DNA of 64,000 nt from NCBI RefSeq assembly GCF_015074785.1, contig NZ_CP042464.1, positions 1,984,001 to 2,048,000 on the forward strand. Direction: 5' to 3'. Positions 33,687 to 41,949 of this stretch are shown in pieces. Both the position numbers and the translations under genes were made by a program. Origin of the DNA: Segatella copri (GTDB lineage Bacteria > Bacteroidota > Bacteroidia > Bacteroidales > Bacteroidaceae). Within the stretch, counting starts at the first letter, position 1. Each line of letters begins with the position of its first letter. Below the pieces are notes generated by a model, which was given only the letters and a program-made list of their open reading frames with translations, ran no database searches and had not been told where the DNA came from.

Positions 33687-34925
33687 TTAAACCTCGTAAA
33701 GCTTCATCGTATCCTGACGGGTAAATGCCAACTCCTTATAGAAATCACGGAGATAAGCCGATATTTCCGCCTTATCATCAGCAGATGCGAAGAGATTCTC
33801 GCCCAACTGCTTTTCCAGCGAGGTCAAGCCATCCGAAAGAGTTTCTATCTCCCCCTCGTAATCCCTGCCATCCTCCGGATTCCTGCGGACACGATGATAT
33901 TTGATGTCCTCAGCAAGCGCATTCTTCATCTCCACGAGTTTGTCTGCAAAAGGAGAAAAGAGGGCACGGATCACGATGTTTCGGATAGCATCCCGCTCTT
34001 CCGGCTCCTGCCACAGACAATGGTAGATAGGAAGCAAATCGCAGATATCCACCTCTTCCCTATCCTGCATGAAGGCAGAAGTGCGAAGCAGGCGGACGAT
34101 ATTCTTCCATCTTCGGTCACTCACATAGATGTTTCTGCGCTCGGCAGCCTCATCCACATTCACGGCTCTCAGAGATTTACGGATGGCGGAAATCGCATCG
34201 AGCACCTCGATTTTCACGCCAATCTTATCGATACGCTCCGTCCATTCAGCATACTCCTCAGCAGTAATAGCATTTGAATTCGCTTTTCCTTCGGCCGCCG
34301 AACTTTGTTTTTTCACTCCTCGTTCTTCACTCTTCACTTCAGAAGCTCTTTGTTCTTCACTCTTCACTTCCAAGAGCATCGCCCGGAAATTCTTCTCCAG
34401 TTTTATCGGTCTACTCTCTATTCTGATGACGAATCGGTCCCAGAGCGCCTCCAGTCCTTCTCCCTTAGCCGGCAACTCATTGCTTGCAGCCACGAGAAGT
34501 TTCAGAGGAAGATGCATTTCCCGATTGCCGTTTCTGAAGATTTTCTCGTTAATCACCGTAAGGAGCGTGTTCTGGATAGCAGGTCCCGCCTTCCAGATTT
34601 CATCCAGGAAAACCACATCGGCAGTAGGCAGATAACCCTCCACCGCACGCTCGTACGTATCCGAAGTCTTCAGTTTCTGAATGCTCACCGGACCGAAGAT
34701 TTCATCGGGTGTAGAGAATCGCGACATCAGATACTCAAAGCTCTGAGCCTCTCTGAATGCCGTCTTCAACTGTCTGGACACCATACTCTTTGCCACACCC
34801 GGAGGTCCCAGCAGGATGATACTCTCACCTGCCAGAGCAGCCAGGAGCGAGAGCGATATCTCCGTCTCCTTCTCATAAATGCCCCGGTTCATCTCCTGGA
34901 GCAAGAGTTTGAATCTTTCAATCAT
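33687..34925 (-). CDS. MoxR/RavA-type AAA+ ATPase
   Basis: A 412-residue AAA+ ATPase: Walker A LLGPPGVAKS (about 37-46), Walker B DVVFLDEIWKAGPA, sensor 1 in LLVAASNELPAKGEGLEALWDRF, and a C-terminal lid with RRNIYVSDRRWKNIVRLLRTSA (cut into shorter pieces in family logos), as in RavA. A low-complexity insert near residues 188-217 reads EVKSEEQRASEVKSEERG and is encoded by duplicated TCTTCACTCTTCACTT-type DNA, similar to intergenic text near 29716. It is the first gene of the operon with the C_GCAxxG protein and the VWA protein. Confidence 0.9.
   Translation of the reverse strand: MIERFKLLLQEMNRGIYEKETEISLSLLAALAGESIILLGPPGVAKSMVSRQLKTAFREAQSFEYLMSRFSTPDEIFGPVSIQKLKTSDTYERAVEGYLPTADVVFLDEIWKAGPAIQNTLLTVINEKIFRNGNREMHLPLKLLVAASNELPAKGEGLEALWDRFVIRIESRPIKLEKNFRAMLLEVKSEEQRASEVKSEERGVKKQSSAAEGKANSNAITAEEYAEWTERIDKIGVKIEVLDAISAIRKSLRAVNVDEAAERRNIYVSDRRWKNIVRLLRTSAFMQDREEVDICDLLPIYHCLWQEPEERDAIRNIVIRALFSPFADKLVEMKNALAEDIKYHRVRRNPEDGRDYEGEIETLSDGLTSLEKQLGENLFASADDKAEISAYLRDFYKELAFTRQDTMKLYEV
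34305..34372. repeat. TTCACTCTTCACTT-type direct repeats inside the ATPase gene
   Basis: GTTCTTCACTCTTCACTTC occurs twice about 30 bp apart, with a related CACTCCTCGTTC piece before it. The copies encode the repeated EVKSEE of the ATPase. Related text, CTCTTCACTCTTCACTC, lies in the intergenic region near 29717-29735. Confidence 0.75.
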
Positions 34926-35031
34926 ATTCTTACTTTTCTATTCAGAATCGTATAAAGACGAAAAGAAGTTAAGAGATAAAATTCATTATCCCTTAACTTC
35001 CTCATATTCTTTTATATAAATAAGGTATGGC

Positions 35032-36045
35032 TTACTTTACGTTGCCCACCTTAATCAAGTACTCAGCAATCTGAACAGCGTTCAGGGCAGCACCCTTACG
35101 AATCTGGTCGCCAGTCAACCACAATGTGTTGCCATTGTCATCAGCCAAATCCTTGCGGATACGACCTACATATACATCGTCCTTGCCGGCACTCTCCAAT
35201 GGCATTGGATAAACGTAGTTCTGGGCATCATCCTTTACAGTTACGCCTGGAGCAGCCTCCAAAGCCTTGCGGATGTCCTCTACTGCCAATGGCTTCTCTG
35301 TCTCGAACCAAACACTCTCTGAGTGAGAACGGAGTGAAGAAACGCGAACGCAAGTAGCACTGGTGCGAACATCAGAGTGCATAATCTTGCGGGTCTCGTT
35401 ATACATCTTCATCTCCTCCTTGGTGTAATCGTTAGGAGTCATCTTGTCAATCTGTGGAATGACATTGTATGCCAACTGATGAGGGAACTTATTGATATGC
35501 TCAGTCTTACCTGTCTCGATGATATCCTTATACTGCTGCTCAAGTTCAGCCATGGCAGCAGCACCAGCACCTGAAGCACTCTGGTAAGAAGAGATATGAA
35601 TCTTCTTGATATGGCTCAAGTCATCGATAGGCTTCAACACTACTACCATCATGATGGTGGTACAGTTAGGGTTGGCGATGATGTTGCGAGGGCGGTTCAG
35701 GGCATCCTCAGCATTTACCTCAGGCACAACCAGAGGCACATCGTCACACATACGGAATGCGCTAGAGTTATCAATCATCACGGCACCATACTTGGTGATA
35801 GTCTCGGCAAACTCCTCAGAAGTGCCGCCACCAGCAGATGTGAAAGCAATATCGACATCTTTAAAGTCATCGTTATGCTGCAAAAGTTTGACCTCATAGT
35901 CCTTTCCCTTGAAGTTGTATTTTCGTCCGGCAGAACGCTCAGAACCAAACAACACCAAATCATCCATAGGGAAATTTCTCTCAGCAAGGATACGCAGGAA
36001 TTCCTGTCCTACTGCGCCACTTGCACCAACAATTGCTACTTTCAT
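35032..36045 (-). CDS. asd: aspartate-semialdehyde dehydrogenase
   Basis: A 337-residue enzyme that reduces aspartyl phosphate to aspartate semialdehyde with NADPH, the branch point toward lysine, diaminopimelate, threonine and methionine. It has the nucleotide-binding start [18 protein letters not shown], the catalytic Cys in [33 protein letters not shown], and the dimer/active-site His region [20 protein letters not shown] (active-site Arg/His present). Length and order are normal. It stands alone, with a 180-nt leader that holds a triplicated 26-bp repeat. Confidence 0.95.
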   Translation of the reverse strand: MKVAIVGASGAVGQEFLRILAERNFPMDDLVLFGSERSAGRKYNFKGKDYEVKLLQHNDDFKDVDIAFTSAGGGTSEEFAETITKYGAVMIDNSSAFRMCDDVPLVVPEVNAEDALNRPRNIIANPNCTTIMMVVVLKPIDDLSHIKKIHISSYQSASGAGAAAMAELEQQYKDIIETGKTEHINKFPHQLAYNVIPQIDKMTPNDYTKEEMKMYNETRKIMHSDVRTSATCVRVSSLRSHSESVWFETEKPLAVEDIRKALEAAPGVTVKDDAQNYVYPMPLESAGKDDVYVGRIRKDLADDNGNTLWLTGDQIRKGAALNAVQIAEYLIKVGNVK

Positions 36046-36116
36046 AATCGAATCTTTTAATTTATAAAGTTGTTATAAGTGTAAACTGTGGAAGAGAAAG
36101 CCAACCTCCTTATCAT

Positions 36117-36194
36117 CTTCATGATTTCTCATTTTCTGATAGCTTCATGATTTCTCATTCTCTGATAGCTTCATGATTCCTCATTTTCTGATAG
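36117..36194. repeat. three tandem copies of a 26-bp unit in the asd leader
   Basis: Units at 36117-36142, 36143-36168 and 36169-36194 each read CTTCATGATTyCTCATTyTC plus TGATAG with one or two changes. They lie between the asd promoter and its start codon, so they would be transcribed in the 5' leader. Confidence 0.85.
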
Positions 36195-36225
36195 CCGGAA
36201 ACTGCTTATTTTCTCAAATCCGCTG

Positions 36226-36233
36226 CAAAGTTA
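36226..36233 (-). promoter_or_regulatory. -7 promoter box for asd
   Basis: CAAAGTTA reads TAACTTTG on the minus strand, about 180 bp upstream of the start. Confidence 0.45.
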
Positions 36234-36405
36234 AGACTTTTTCTACAATATCAAGCATAAATTCCCAAAAATTATTGCTTTTTGCTGCAAATTTATCATT
36301 TTTGCTTACTTTTCTGCAAGAATATGCAAGAATTTGGAGAAAAATACTATTATAATATAGGTGTACCTATCTCGGTGACGCCCGAAGAGAACATTCAGAC
36401 TATCA

Positions 36406-37965
36406 TTAATCTTCTACCTTCCAATCCTTTATGGTATGCGTCTCCACATCAAAGTTGATTCCTACCTTCACGATTGGAAGACCGCAGAGGGCGAAACGCT
36501 TCGCATACTCCTTCAAGTCTATCTGTTTCATTGCCACATCAGCACTTTGGTTCAGTTTCAATTCAAAGAGGTAGAGATGGGTGGCAGTACGGAGCACCAT
36601 ATCGACACGTCCCTTTGGCGTGTGAACCTCTACATCCACATAATTGTCGAGGATGGAGAAGATGACATACATCATCTGCTGATAATGCCCCTCATAATCC
36701 GTATTGTCGCAATAAGGAATCGTGCCGAGATAAGTCTGGAGCATTTCCAGAGCCTCATCTATCTTGTTATGACGAATGGCAGCAGACATCTTGGCGATTG
36801 TGGTGGTACCCTTCACCGTATTCATACCTATATAATAAGGTAAAAGACTACGATACAAACCCACACGAATCTCCTTGTTCGGTATGTCTAAGAGATAGAG
36901 TTCCGTCTCTGAGTCATAGCCCTTGATGGTGATGTAGCCACTCTGATAGAGCAACGGCATGATGGTGGTCATCTTCTCGGTTGGAGCATCAAACTCCGAC
37001 TTATCTGCCTCGCTGCCACCTATCTCAGATGGCATCACCTGGAACTTGTTGAGCATGTTGATCAAGTAAGTAGGTGTACCAGAGGCAAACCAATAGTAAT
37101 CCAAATTGCCATTTGTCATGGCATTGAGCAAGCTGAATGGATTGAATACGTCAGGAGATTCACTCGCAAAATGATAACCATCATAATATTCCCCGAGAGC
37201 CGCCAACGTCTCTTTTCTTGTCTTGCTCAACTTCTCGCCCAAAGCATCAATATCTGCGGACATTTGGGTCTCCAGTTCTTCCTTGGTGATACCACAAATT
37301 CCCGCATACTGAGGCAGCATGCTCACATTCGTGATGTTATTCAGTTCACTAAAGATGCTCATCTGCGAGAACTTGGTGATACCGGTCAAGAAGACAAAGC
37401 GGAGATAAGGTTCGCACATTTTCAATGGACTATAGAAATTGCGCATAACGTTGCGAAGAACCTGCAAGGAAGTATCCTCGTGTACTACATCCAACAAAGG
37501 AGCATCATACTCATCGATGAGCACAACCACTTGCTTGCCTGTCTTTCGATAAGCAGTCAGAATCAAATCGGTCAGACGATTATTTGCTCCATTCTGAGGT
37601 GTTGTAATACCATACGTAGCCTCTTTATTAGCCAATTGATAGCCCAAATAATCTTCCAACTCCTTCTTTTCCAGATGCTTACCACCCGACATATCAAAAT
37701 GCAGCACAGGATATTCCGTCCACTCCTGCTCCAGTTTTTCGATGGCAAGCCCTTTAAACAAATCCTTCTTACCCTCAAAATAGCTTTGAAATGTAGAAAC
37801 CAGCAACGACTTTCCGAAACGGCGTGGTCGGTTCAAGAAGAAATAACATCCACCAGAATGCGTCATTCTGTAAATGTATTCCGTCTTATCAACATAGAGC
37901 TTATCTTCTTTTCGAATTCGCTCAAAAGTTTGGATTCCCACAGGGTATAATTTCAATGCAGCCAT
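36406..37965 (-). CDS. AAA-ATPase-like/PD-(D/E)XK nuclease-domain protein
   Basis: A 519-residue protein of the expanded Bacteroidetes family with an N-terminal AAA-ATPase-like domain and a C-terminal PD-(D/E)XK nuclease-like domain. Seen: YPVGIQTFERIR, DKTEYIYRM, the P-loop-like FLNRPRRFGKSLLVSTFQSY, Walker-B-like VVVLIDEYDAPLLD, then LTGITKFSQMSIFSELNNI. The C-terminal domain shows GRVDMV and LYLFELKL, giving the Asp and ExK of the nuclease fold. The cellular function of this family is not established. The gene stands alone; a decayed relative lies at 56956-58312. Confidence 0.85.
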   Translation of the reverse strand: MAALKLYPVGIQTFERIRKEDKLYVDKTEYIYRMTHSGGCYFFLNRPRRFGKSLLVSTFQSYFEGKKDLFKGLAIEKLEQEWTEYPVLHFDMSGGKHLEKKELEDYLGYQLANKEATYGITTPQNGANNRLTDLILTAYRKTGKQVVVLIDEYDAPLLDVVHEDTSLQVLRNVMRNFYSPLKMCEPYLRFVFLTGITKFSQMSIFSELNNITNVSMLPQYAGICGITKEELETQMSADIDALGEKLSKTRKETLAALGEYYDGYHFASESPDVFNPFSLLNAMTNGNLDYYWFASGTPTYLINMLNKFQVMPSEIGGSEADKSEFDAPTEKMTTIMPLLYQSGYITIKGYDSETELYLLDIPNKEIRVGLYRSLLPYYIGMNTVKGTTTIAKMSAAIRHNKIDEALEMLQTYLGTIPYCDNTDYEGHYQQMMYVIFSILDNYVDVEVHTPKGRVDMVLRTATHLYLFELKLNQSADVAMKQIDLKEYAKRFALCGLPIVKVGINFDVETHTIKDWKVED

Positions 37966-37999
37966 CTTACAATATGCTTTAAGTACTTATATCTGGGGA

Positions 38000-38007
38000 C
38001 AAAGATA
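38000..38007 (-). promoter_or_regulatory. -7 promoter box for the 37965 gene
   Basis: CAAAGATA reads TATCTTTG on the minus strand, 35 bp upstream of the start. Confidence 0.5.
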
Positions 38008-38101
38008 CAAAAAAATATTCATAGCTGCAAAGAACTCCCCATTTTGTTTGCGATATCTAACAAAAAACGTAAACAACATACCATCATCCCTTGGATTATA
38101 T

Positions 38102-38235
38102 TCAAAAGCGGATACTCGGTTCATTCCAGCCAAGTTCCAGTTTCACGGCAAAGTGGAGCGCCGTGCTCTGGCAAGAACTCCGATGAACGCCAATGCCACT
38201 ACGAACAATACAGATATAATACATTTCTTAGTCAT
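38102..38235 (-). pseudogene. remnant of a small exported-protein gene
   Basis: An ATG at 38235 opens a signal-peptide-like sequence, MTKKCIISVLFVVALAFIGV, which stops after 30 residues (38143). A second frame over the same bases continues with HFAVKLELGWNEPSIRF and a stop at 38102, which looks like the real C-terminus. A frameshift or internal deletion joins them. A -7 box at 38313-38320 lies upstream. The original protein cannot be named. Confidence 0.35.
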
Positions 38236-38312
38236 GATTGATAAAATTTAAATTCAACTTTTAATATCCAAGACTCAACCCTATCCTTATAGCAAGGTAA
38301 AAATCCCGAGTG

Positions 38313-38320
38313 CAAAAGTA
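38313..38320 (-). promoter_or_regulatory. -7 box upstream of the exported-protein remnant
   Basis: CAAAAGTA reads TACTTTTG on the minus strand. Confidence 0.4.
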
Positions 38321-38400
38321 GAAAAAAATAAGCAAGTAATGATGCTATCCATACGTGGATTGTATCAAATACTCACTTATGTGTATGAAATCATCAATGC

Positions 38401-39183
38401 CTACAGCATCAAATCCTTGATGGTTGTACCATTCATGAATCTGCTTAAATCTACCCTTTCTCCAATACCATGCAAATGTCCGGTTTCGGAATACTGCCAG
38501 ATATTGCACTTTCCTCTGCCGTCGATAGAGGGTTGTCTGGAGTTATAATTGGCGATGAAGAGATAATAGCGATTGAACTTCGCCCCCATCTCCTTATTAT
38601 AGAAACTCTCGTTGCTATAGATGATAGGATACTTACCATAGTGTTTCTTCACCAAGTCAGCAAACACCTGTATGCTATCCTGCAGCTGTCGTCCCTTCCA
38701 TCTTCCTTGGATGCCTTTCTCCTCCACATCCAATACAGGAATCAAGTCCTGCTCACCCTTCTTCACCATCTTTTGGAAATCCAGGAACTGAGCAGTTACT
38801 GAAGAGCCGGCAGACATCAGATGATAAGATCCCACCTTCAACCCATATTTACGAGCCAGTCTGATATTTCGGCGATAATGTCGATCCACATATCCCTTAC
38901 CATGTGTAGCTCTGATATAAACGAACTTGATTCGCTTGTTCTTCGCTATTTCCTTCCACTTGATAACTCCATTGTGTTTCGACACATCAATGCCGTCATA
39001 TCCGCCATGCGTATAAGGTTGCCCTTTCAATCTATCAACGAAGACATCAGAATAAGATGAAGCGATGCCCACCCATCGCTTCACCTTATATGGCGACACC
39101 ACATACATGATTCCCAGACCAATACCAGCCAAAACGACCAGGCTGCCTAAGGAAACCAAAGTATATTTTAATCCTTTCTTCAT
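38401..39183 (-). CDS. GH25-family muramidase (lysozyme), membrane-anchored
   Basis: A 260-residue protein with one N-terminal membrane helix (about 8-28) and then a GH25 catalytic domain (about 62-255). Key parts are YDGIDVSKHNGVIKWKEI (first catalytic-site Asp), FVYIRATHGKGYVD, YHLMSAGSS, LIPVLDVEEKG (the Asp/Glu pair) and YPIIYSNESFYNKE. It should cut the MurNAc-GlcNAc bond of peptidoglycan from the periplasmic side. It lies 190 bp downstream of the caspase-like gene, with its own -7 box, and may be a wall-remodelling neighbour rather than part of the kinase system. Confidence 0.9.
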   Translation of the reverse strand: MKKGLKYTLVSLGSLVVLAGIGLGIMYVVSPYKVKRWVGIASSYSDVFVDRLKGQPYTHGGYDGIDVSKHNGVIKWKEIAKNKRIKFVYIRATHGKGYVDRHYRRNIRLARKYGLKVGSYHLMSAGSSVTAQFLDFQKMVKKGEQDLIPVLDVEEKGIQGRWKGRQLQDSIQVFADLVKKHYGKYPIIYSNESFYNKEMGAKFNRYYLFIANYNSRQPSIDGRGKCNIWQYSETGHLHGIGERVDLSRFMNGTTIKDLML

Positions 39184-39215
39184 TACATTTTATCTTTTAG
39201 TTGTTTTCAGGGGGA

Positions 39216-39223
39216 CAAAGATA
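39216..39223 (-). promoter_or_regulatory. -7 promoter box for the GH25 gene
   Basis: CAAAGATA reads TATCTTTG on the minus strand, 33 bp upstream of the start. Confidence 0.5.
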
Positions 39224-39370
39224 GTGAATTTATCCGAAACGGCATAGAAAACAAGGGGATAAATGTATGAAATAGGAGTCTGGAAGTACGAAATGATAAA
39301 ACGGATGCTTGACAACACCATTGTTCCAAGATTCCCACTTGGATTTCTTTTTGAATCAATCAAAGGATAT

Positions 39371-40090
39371 TCACCATTTTATTACTGGCATATTCCCATC
39401 AAACTTACCCCACATTACGGGATGTTGACGATTCCCTGATGCTTCGACTACTCCCTGATGTACGAAGTTATAAATTTCCTTAGCCGTGATAACTCTATCC
39501 TTGTTTGTATCAGCACCACCTCGCAAGCCACGTTCCAAGAACACAGTAAACAGGCTGTTATTGAAACCTGTCTGTCTTGGAGTTTCTAAGGATTTCTCCG
39601 TTGAACGGGAAGAGAGGAAGAACATCACATTCTCTTTGGAATAGTTAGTATTCCTCTTATTCGTATTTCTCATTTTCCCTGCAAAGCAAGCATCCACGAA
39701 AATCATTTTCTGCTGAGCTTTACACTGTCTCATGATGCTCAATACGGAAGAGTAATACAAAACTCCATCGTAACACACCAATCCACCAGGCACACCATGA
39801 CCGCTAAAGTATAGGATAATAGCATCTGATGGCGAAGCCTTGGCAAATGTATTACGCATTGCCGTACATACCTTTTTGATTGTAACGTCTGAATTGACAA
39901 AACAATCAACCGTAGCATTACCATTCTTGGTAAAGATACCCGATATGGTCTTGGCATCATTCGCACTTACCCGAAGGTCGTTCTGACGACCGGGATAATC
40001 GGCAATACCAACACACACGATATAGGTTCTTGCTTGCAAAAACAAAATGCCAAACAAAAACATGGCTATTATGGATAAAATTCGTTTCAT
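39371..40090 (-). CDS. secreted caspase-like (C14) protease
   Basis: A 239-residue protein with a signal peptide (1-20, AMFLFGILFLQAR) and one caspase-like domain. The catalytic His lies in AIILYFSGHGVPGG and the catalytic Cys in QKMIFVDACFAGKM, the spacing and context of C14 peptidases/metacaspases. NDLRVSANDAKTISGIF and a final Gly/Asp-rich DTNKDRVITAKEIYNFVH (EF-hand-like, possibly Ca-binding as in metacaspases) support this. The start at 40090 is preferred because it begins the signal peptide; an upstream ATG at 40132 adds no sensible sequence. It is downstream of three kinases, all on one strand, and may be their effector. Cleavage specificity, likely Arg/Lys or Asp, is unknown. Confidence 0.87.
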   Translation of the reverse strand: MKRILSIIAMFLFGILFLQARTYIVCVGIADYPGRQNDLRVSANDAKTISGIFTKNGNATVDCFVNSDVTIKKVCTAMRNTFAKASPSDAIILYFSGHGVPGGLVCYDGVLYYSSVLSIMRQCKAQQKMIFVDACFAGKMRNTNKRNTNYSKENVMFFLSSRSTEKSLETPRQTGFNNSLFTVFLERGLRGGADTNKDRVITAKEIYNFVHQGVVEASGNRQHPVMWGKFDGNMPVIKW

Positions 40091-40150
40091 AACAAACTCA
40101 TTATTATTAGCGAGCAGAATGATAATAAACATTTCTGCCCGCTATTCTTG

Positions 40151-40292
40151 CTAATCACAAACAGGTCTTATTGAACGCAGAGTCTGAATTGGCTCATACG
40201 TTAAATCAGAATCTTCTTCATTAAAATAAAGATAATAGGCATTCACGTAATGAGCTCTGCTAGAACTCCTATAATATTCAAATGTTTTTTTT
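40151..40292 (-). pseudogene. orphan C-terminal fragment of a Fib_succ_major/FGE-like domain
   Basis: Directly after the stop codon of the kinase-TonB gene, in a shifted frame, an open stretch reads EYYRSSSRAHYVNAYYLYF and ends TLRSIRPVCD plus stop (40151). The pattern (aromatic-Ser-Ser, NAYYLYF, SIRPV) is how Fib_succ_major-type domains end. There is no start codon and no upstream part of the domain. It probably marks the 3' end of a former gene, perhaps of an earlier kinase fusion whose end was replaced by the TonB domain. Confidence 0.55.
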
Positions 40293-41849
40293 CTATTCTA
40301 ATCTAAAAACTACAGGTACACTATATCTTACTCGCACGCACTCTCCATTTTGCTTACCCGGAATCCACTTAGGCATAGTTTCTACTACACGCATAGCTTC
40401 TCTGTCTAAAGCTGGATCTGCAGATTTAGCAACTTTCACATGAGAAATGCCTCCATCATTTTCAACCACAAAGCTGATAATCACCCTACCTTGAACTCCA
40501 TTTTCCTGTGCTTCAACCGGATATTGAATATTATTGCCAAGATACTGCATCAAGGCGCTTTGTCCTCCAGGAAATGAAGGCATCACTTCAACGACATCAT
40601 ATACTTTTTCCTGCGATTCTTGGGATGTATTATAGTTCTGCTGTTCGTTATTTACATCTTGTTCAGCACCTTGGTTTTGAACATTTTCTTCTACAGTTGT
40701 TTCAATATTTGGTGCAGTCTTTACTATTGCTTCATTATTTTCTTGACATTTCATGAAAGCATACACACAGCCAATTACGAGAATAGCCAGTATCACAAGA
40801 ATGATTTTTCTAGAATTTGATATATTGTCTTCTTCATCGATATATTCCACATTTTCTTCCTTCTTTGGAGCAACTATCGTCTGTTCATGAGTATCAAGAA
40901 GATTGCCAGAAAGCTTTTGAGGCAACACTTGTGTTTCCTCCTGATCAGACAATACTTCTGAGGCGATAGTAGGCATCGTACAATACATCAACTTCAAAAA
41001 TTCAGATACAGTCTGCACTCTATCCTTCTTTCGAGGATTCATACCTTGCTCTATAGCGTGCCAAACAGTATCTGAAATACCAATAGACTTATCTCCTATT
41101 CCTTCATTCAAGACAATACTAGCTTCAGGAGGATTCTTACCAGTAAGCAAATAGAACAAAGTTGCAGCAAGACCATAAACATCTGTTGCAGGAGAGAAAT
41201 CCTGCAAACTCTGTTGATATTGTTCCAAAGGAGCATAGCCAGCACTAATTCCTACGGGAGTAGAACTAGTCTGATGCCCTTCTTCTGTATAGCCTTTTGA
41301 GATTCCAAAATCGATAAGCATAGCACCACCTTTGTCATCAAGGAGTATGTTGCTTGGCTTTACATCATAATGACAAATATGCTTTTGGTTCATATACTCC
41401 AATGCCGAACCTATCTGTTGGATATACTTAATGGCTATTGCCTCATCCAAAGCACCATGCTGCTTCACATAATCAGCCAATGAGCCACCACTCAAATATT
41501 GCATTACATAATAAACCGTATCATTTTCCTCAAACACATCTACTACTTTAACAATATGAGGATGATCCATCTGTGCAAGGTTCTTTGCTTCTTTAACAAA
41601 CTTCTTGCGATATAACTCTACCAAGGCACGACTTCCTTGGGAAGGAACGGTTATCTTCCCCGTCCCTTCCTCTCGCTCACAAGTGTCCTTCATAAAGAAC
41701 TCCTTGATTGCCACAGGTACATCGACCTCCATATTACCCAAAGAACCAAAGACGGTTTCTTTCATTATTGCCTTATAGGTAATACCGAAACCACCTTGTC
41801 CTATGATCTTTTCTATTTTATACTTTTTGTTTTGAAGATATTCTATCAT
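40293..41849 (-). CDS. Ser/Thr protein kinase fused to a TonB C-terminal domain
   Basis: A 518-residue membrane protein. The kinase domain (about 10-270) has the glycine loop IGQGGFGITYKA, Lys in PVAIKEFF, catalytic loop HYDVKPSNILLDD (Tyr replaces the usual Arg of HRD), DFG in LIDFGISKG, and GYAPLEQY for the APE motif. A linker and one membrane helix (about 352-372, IILVILAILVIGCVYAFM) lead to a TonB C-terminal domain (about 430-518): MPSFPGGQSALMQYL, IQYPVEAQENGVQGRVIISF, REAMRVVETMPKWIPGKQNG. The kinase would face the cytosol and the TonB end the periplasm. Its kinase part is almost identical to that of the 43976 gene. Confidence 0.9.
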   Translation of the reverse strand: MIEYLQNKKYKIEKIIGQGGFGITYKAIMKETVFGSLGNMEVDVPVAIKEFFMKDTCEREEGTGKITVPSQGSRALVELYRKKFVKEAKNLAQMDHPHIVKVVDVFEENDTVYYVMQYLSGGSLADYVKQHGALDEAIAIKYIQQIGSALEYMNQKHICHYDVKPSNILLDDKGGAMLIDFGISKGYTEEGHQTSSTPVGISAGYAPLEQYQQSLQDFSPATDVYGLAATLFYLLTGKNPPEASIVLNEGIGDKSIGISDTVWHAIEQGMNPRKKDRVQTVSEFLKLMYCTMPTIASEVLSDQEETQVLPQKLSGNLLDTHEQTIVAPKKEENVEYIDEEDNISNSRKIILVILAILVIGCVYAFMKCQENNEAIVKTAPNIETTVEENVQNQGAEQDVNNEQQNYNTSQESQEKVYDVVEVMPSFPGGQSALMQYLGNNIQYPVEAQENGVQGRVIISFVVENDGGISHVKVAKSADPALDREAMRVVETMPKWIPGKQNGECVRVRYSVPVVFRLE

Positions 41850-41949
41850 AATTATCTATTCATAATATTCAACGACTCTCGTTTTCTATACATCCTAAAA
41901 TCCGCAACTATCATCCAATACACGATTAAGGGTAGATTTATGAGTCGTT

